A stretch of 64,000 bases of DNA from Corynebacterium mustelae (GTDB lineage Bacteria > Actinomycetota > Actinomycetes > Mycobacteriales > Mycobacteriaceae). The DNA is taken from positions 1,426,001-1,490,000 of the forward strand of contig NZ_CP011542.1 of assembly GCF_001020985.1 (NCBI RefSeq). Reading direction: 5' to 3'. The notes under the pieces are model-generated. The model was given only the letters and a program-made list of their open reading frames with translations, searched no databases and was not told where the DNA came from. The position numbers and the translations under genes were made by a program. Shown here piece by piece: positions 61,457 to 64,000 of the stretch. Within the stretch, counting starts at the first letter, position 1; each line of letters starts with the position of its first letter.

Positions 61457-63259
61457 ATGGGTTTTTCCACACCAAGTTACGATCTCTACGACCTTTTTAG
61501 CCGCATCGACCGCGGTGATCTTCAACTACCTGACTTCCAACGGGAATATCGGTGGAATGTTGACCAAATCCGATCACTTTTGGTTACCGTGCTGCGGGGT
61601 TACCCGATGGGGTCGATCATGGCGTTGGATACCCGCAATGAACCAATGCGGTTTCGGCCCCGGCCGATTCATTCCGCACCAGATACTTCCGTTGCTCCAG
61701 GGCTATTGTTATTGGATGGTCAGCAACGCCTTACCACCCTGTATCAATGTTTACGGGGTGATGGTCTGGTGGAATCGGTGGATTTCCGTAATAAAAAAGT
61801 GCGGCGCCGATTCTTCATTGATGTGCGTACAGCAGTCTCTGCCGATGTTATGCCAGACGAAGCCGTGATCTCCGTCGATGAAAACGGCAAGGTTATGTCG
61901 CATTTCGCCCAAGAAATCCCTGGTGGCTTGGCTACGCGAGAGCGCGCGCTCGCAGCGGGATATATTCCAGTTTCGGATTTGCTTTTCGACGCCGGTACGG
62001 ATCAGCTGTTTGAGATCGCCACCAATCTCGACGCTGAGTCAAAAAAACAGGCGAAACAATTCTATACCCGCATAATCAAGACATTGGTGCGGTACGCGGT
62101 TCCGATGATTCGGCTCGACCGTGAAACAGCCCAAGCAGGAATCGGGTCAATATTCGCCCAAGCGAATTCCATGGGCTTGCAAATGGATGTATTTGAATTG
62201 CTTACGGCGGTGTTTGCCACCGAAGACCCCGATTTCCGCATGCAAGATGACTGGGCTCAAACCGATGCGGTGCTGCGGTCCCATCCGGCGCTTGATGGAA
62301 TAGACCGAACGGACTTCCTCACCGCTGTCGCGTTGTATGTCACCGCGAAAAAAGGACGCGCCTCAGGGTTTAGGGAATCAGTTCTGCAACTAAGCCTCGC
62401 GGAATACAAACCAGCTGCTGAGACCATGCGCACCGCTTTCCACGAAGCCGCGATTTTCATGTCCAGGCGCTGTATACTCACCACGGAACAAGTTCCGTAT
62501 TCATCCCAGTTGATTCCACTCGCGGTGATGATCGCAGTCCTGGCAGAAGAACCACATATATTGGCGGAGCAAGCAGCGTGGGATCGAATCCACCGCTGGT
62601 TCTGGTGTGGTGTGTTTGGGGAACTATACGGTTCACCAGCGTTGATGGTGCGCATAGGCACAGACGTTGACGAAGTAACAAAATGGGTGCGCGACTGGAA
62701 CGGCTCGCAACAAGTACCACTGCCGCGATCGATATCGCAAGCCCGCTTTGTGGAATCCCGATTGCTATCAGCTGGCCCAAATTCCGGATTATATAAGGGC
62801 ATCTATGCGCTGATTATGGGGCGTGGAGCTAAAGACTGGCGCACCGGAAAAGTTTTTGACAGCGATACTTTCACTGAGCAAGGTACCCACTTCCGCCGGA
62901 TATTCCCCCGGACGTGGTGTGACGCCAACGGCATTGACGGGATATTGGCAGATTCTGTTCTTAACCGCACTCCCATGGGCAGGCGAACCAACGTTATGGT
63001 TGAAGAAGCTTCACCAGCACGCTACCTGTACCGGATTCAGTCAAAGAGCCTACTAGACGACGCCGAATTTGACGCAGTGCTAGAGTCCCATTTATTAGAC
63101 CCCAATCTTTTGCTTAAAGCCCAAGCATCAGAATTCTTCAATGATCGGCGCAAACGGATACTACGCATGATCGAAGAAGCAATGGGGGTTGCAGCCGTCC
63201 ATGATGTTGACGAAACTAACCTATATGCGGGAGAAGAAGGTCCGGGCGCTTTCGCTTGA
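61457..63259 (+). CDS. DUF262-domain protein (GmrS/DndB-related ParB-like fold)
   Basis: A 600-residue protein. LYDLFSRIDRGDLQLPDFQREYRWNVDQIRSLLVTVLRGYPMGSIM (about residues 10-55) and LLLDGQQRLTTLYQCL (about 82-97) are the two hallmark motifs of DUF262, in which DGQQR forms part of an NTPase-like active site. The rest is helical and includes a W-rich segment RIHRWFWCGVFGELYGSPALM (about 375-395). No HNH nuclease (DUF1524) domain is fused, unlike in type IV GmrSD enzymes. It stands alone without a restriction partner. An exact inverted 13-mer lies inside (L-F-D-A). Confidence 0.8.
   Translation: MGFSTPSYDLYDLFSRIDRGDLQLPDFQREYRWNVDQIRSLLVTVLRGYPMGSIMALDTRNEPMRFRPRPIHSAPDTSVAPGLLLLDGQQRLTTLYQCLRGDGLVESVDFRNKKVRRRFFIDVRTAVSADVMPDEAVISVDENGKVMSHFAQEIPGGLATRERALAAGYIPVSDLLFDAGTDQLFEIATNLDAESKKQAKQFYTRIIKTLVRYAVPMIRLDRETAQAGIGSIFAQANSMGLQMDVFELLTAVFATEDPDFRMQDDWAQTDAVLRSHPALDGIDRTDFLTAVALYVTAKKGRASGFRESVLQLSLAEYKPAAETMRTAFHEAAIFMSRRCILTTEQVPYSSQLIPLAVMIAVLAEEPHILAEQAAWDRIHRWFWCGVFGELYGSPALMVRIGTDVDEVTKWVRDWNGSQQVPLPRSISQARFVESRLLSAGPNSGLYKGIYALIMGRGAKDWRTGKVFDSDTFTEQGTHFRRIFPRTWCDANGIDGILADSVLNRTPMGRRTNVMVEEASPARYLYRIQSKSLLDDAEFDAVLESHLLDPNLLLKAQASEFFNDRRKRILRMIEEAMGVAAVHDVDETNLYAGEEGPGAFA
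61981..61993 (-). repeat. dispersed 13-mer, copy 12
   Basis: GCTTTTCGACGCC inside the DUF262 gene, read as L-F-D-A like copy 5. Confidence 0.8.
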
Positions 63260-63300
63260 CCGGTAACACGAACGAAACGATCTAGGGAAAAGGATGCGCG

Positions 63301-64000
63301 GTGGCGTCGAAAAGCAGTGCAGCGGTTGCCGTAACGGCAGCACTCCTGTTGGGCGCTTGCACGGTGGAGAACCTAGCCGTCGTCCAAACCCGCACCAGCG
63401 AAGAAATCGCGGCACACGCCCATCCCAATCTGGACCTCAAAGACGCACTTAGCGCCAACCTCAACCGCCACGTGGCCCAACATTATCCGAAACATCCTGT
63501 TGTTCTTGACGGTGCCGAAAACGCTGGGATAGACGCCTCCCGCCACTTCTTTGACAGCTCCGAGACAGTCGTCGTTTCCGGAACGGACATTTCTGATCAA
63601 TTACGCGCCGCATCCATAGCCGTAGTAAGCCACGCACCGATGCTGACAATCCAAGACAGTAATCGGAATGCAGTACTCGCAGAGATCCACCGTCTCGGTG
63701 CCCGCTACGTACTAGTAGTTGGCGACACCAAACTCGCCGCAACCCAAGGGGAGCTCACCATCATCAAAGACCCAGGAACTGCGGAAGCTCTCGGTATGTT
63801 AACGGCTTTTTCTTTCAAGCCGAAAGGGATCACGTTCCCCCACGACGTTCCCCGCGCAGTAGCCGCACTCGGCGGCGAGCAAGCAACCTTGCTCCAACCC
63901 GGCTGGATACGCCCAACAACTACATCAACTCCGCAACCGGCGGTTCGATTGCAACCGTTTCCCGCACAATCACGTCGGGATGCTGATACCGCTCCCATTG
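63301..64000 (+). CDS. exported lipoprotein, cell-wall-binding-repeat-like (runs off right edge)
   Basis: From GTG at 63301 an open frame of 233 codons reaches the window end. The signal peptide (residues 1-20, AAVAVTAALLLGAC) ends in a lipobox LGAC. The domain from about residue 62 (PVVLDGAENAGIDASRHFF, then SETVVVSGTDISDQL, AASIAVVSHAPMLTI and LGARYVLVVGD) has the order of a cell-wall-binding repeat 2 unit: A-x-R-x-x-x, a strand V-V-V-x-G, A-A-P-LA and a strand V-x-x-VG. The first codons (ASKS) are an exact 13-mer. ATCTAGGGAAAAGGAT precedes the GTG. The end of the gene is missing. Confidence 0.65.
   Translation, partial: MASKSSAAVAVTAALLLGACTVENLAVVQTRTSEEIAAHAHPNLDLKDALSANLNRHVAQHYPKHPVVLDGAENAGIDASRHFFDSSETVVVSGTDISDQLRAASIAVVSHAPMLTIQDSNRNAVLAEIHRLGARYVLVVGDTKLAATQGELTIIKDPGTAEALGMLTAFSFKPKGITFPHDVPRAVAALGGEQATLLQPGWIRPTTTSTPQPAVRLQPFPAQSRRDADTAPI
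63303..63315 (+). repeat. dispersed 13-mer, copy 13
   Basis: Exact GGCGTCGAAAAGC at the very 5' end of the lipoprotein gene, read as A-S-K-S. Confidence 0.8.

Overview
The window looks like a chromosomal segment of a Corynebacterium. The right half carries the branched-chain amino acid block typical of the genus: pfkA, ald, gatB, lysE/lysG, ilvD, a PH-domain membrane protein next to an MscCG/YggB-type channel, then ilvB-ilvN-ilvC behind an attenuator leader peptide. Other genus-like traits are many apparently leaderless starts (a -10 box ending 5-8 bases before the ATG) and compact ATGA-coupled operons. The species cannot be named from this sequence alone.

Left part (1-28 kb) is accessory. 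A T4 Rnl1-like RNA ligase runs off the left edge and is followed by a frameshifted MFS exporter. Next comes a large paralogous locus. It holds SUKH (SMI1/KNR4) proteins, four very large alpha-helical proteins of the DUF6493 type (950, 1100, 1101 and 796 aa), four copies of a small YbjN-like protein (one frameshifted), two tandem formylglycine-generating-enzyme-like proteins, and two small related proteins on the opposite strand. The recurring unit is a giant helical-repeat protein followed directly by a small partner. The locus is interrupted by an AT-rich pair of membrane/coiled-coil genes (6.0-7.9 kb). Between repeats of the unit sit a YwiC-like membrane protein and a YeeE/YedE sulfur transporter fused to a TusA domain.

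Middle (28.3-37.0 kb): a tightly coupled seven-gene minus-strand operon encodes three glycosyltransferases, an ABC exporter, two APH-type phosphotransferases and a UDP-glucose/GDP-mannose dehydrogenase family enzyme. It looks like a dedicated pathway for making and exporting a uronic-acid-containing saccharide or glycolipid. Related long hairpins lie on both sides of it, and another SUKH paralogue follows at 38.0 kb.

Right part (38.9-64 kb): lipoproteins, a DHA2 exporter, the core metabolic genes above, a secreted HNH nuclease, a DoxX protein, a GT87 mannosyltransferase, a CDF metal exporter, a DUF262 protein and a lipoprotein cut by the window end.

The most striking non-genic signal is a dispersed 13-mer, GGCGTCGAMAAGC (M = A or C). 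It is found exactly 13 times on both strands, between genes and inside genes in all three reading frames, with about ten further near matches. This suggests selection on DNA, not protein.
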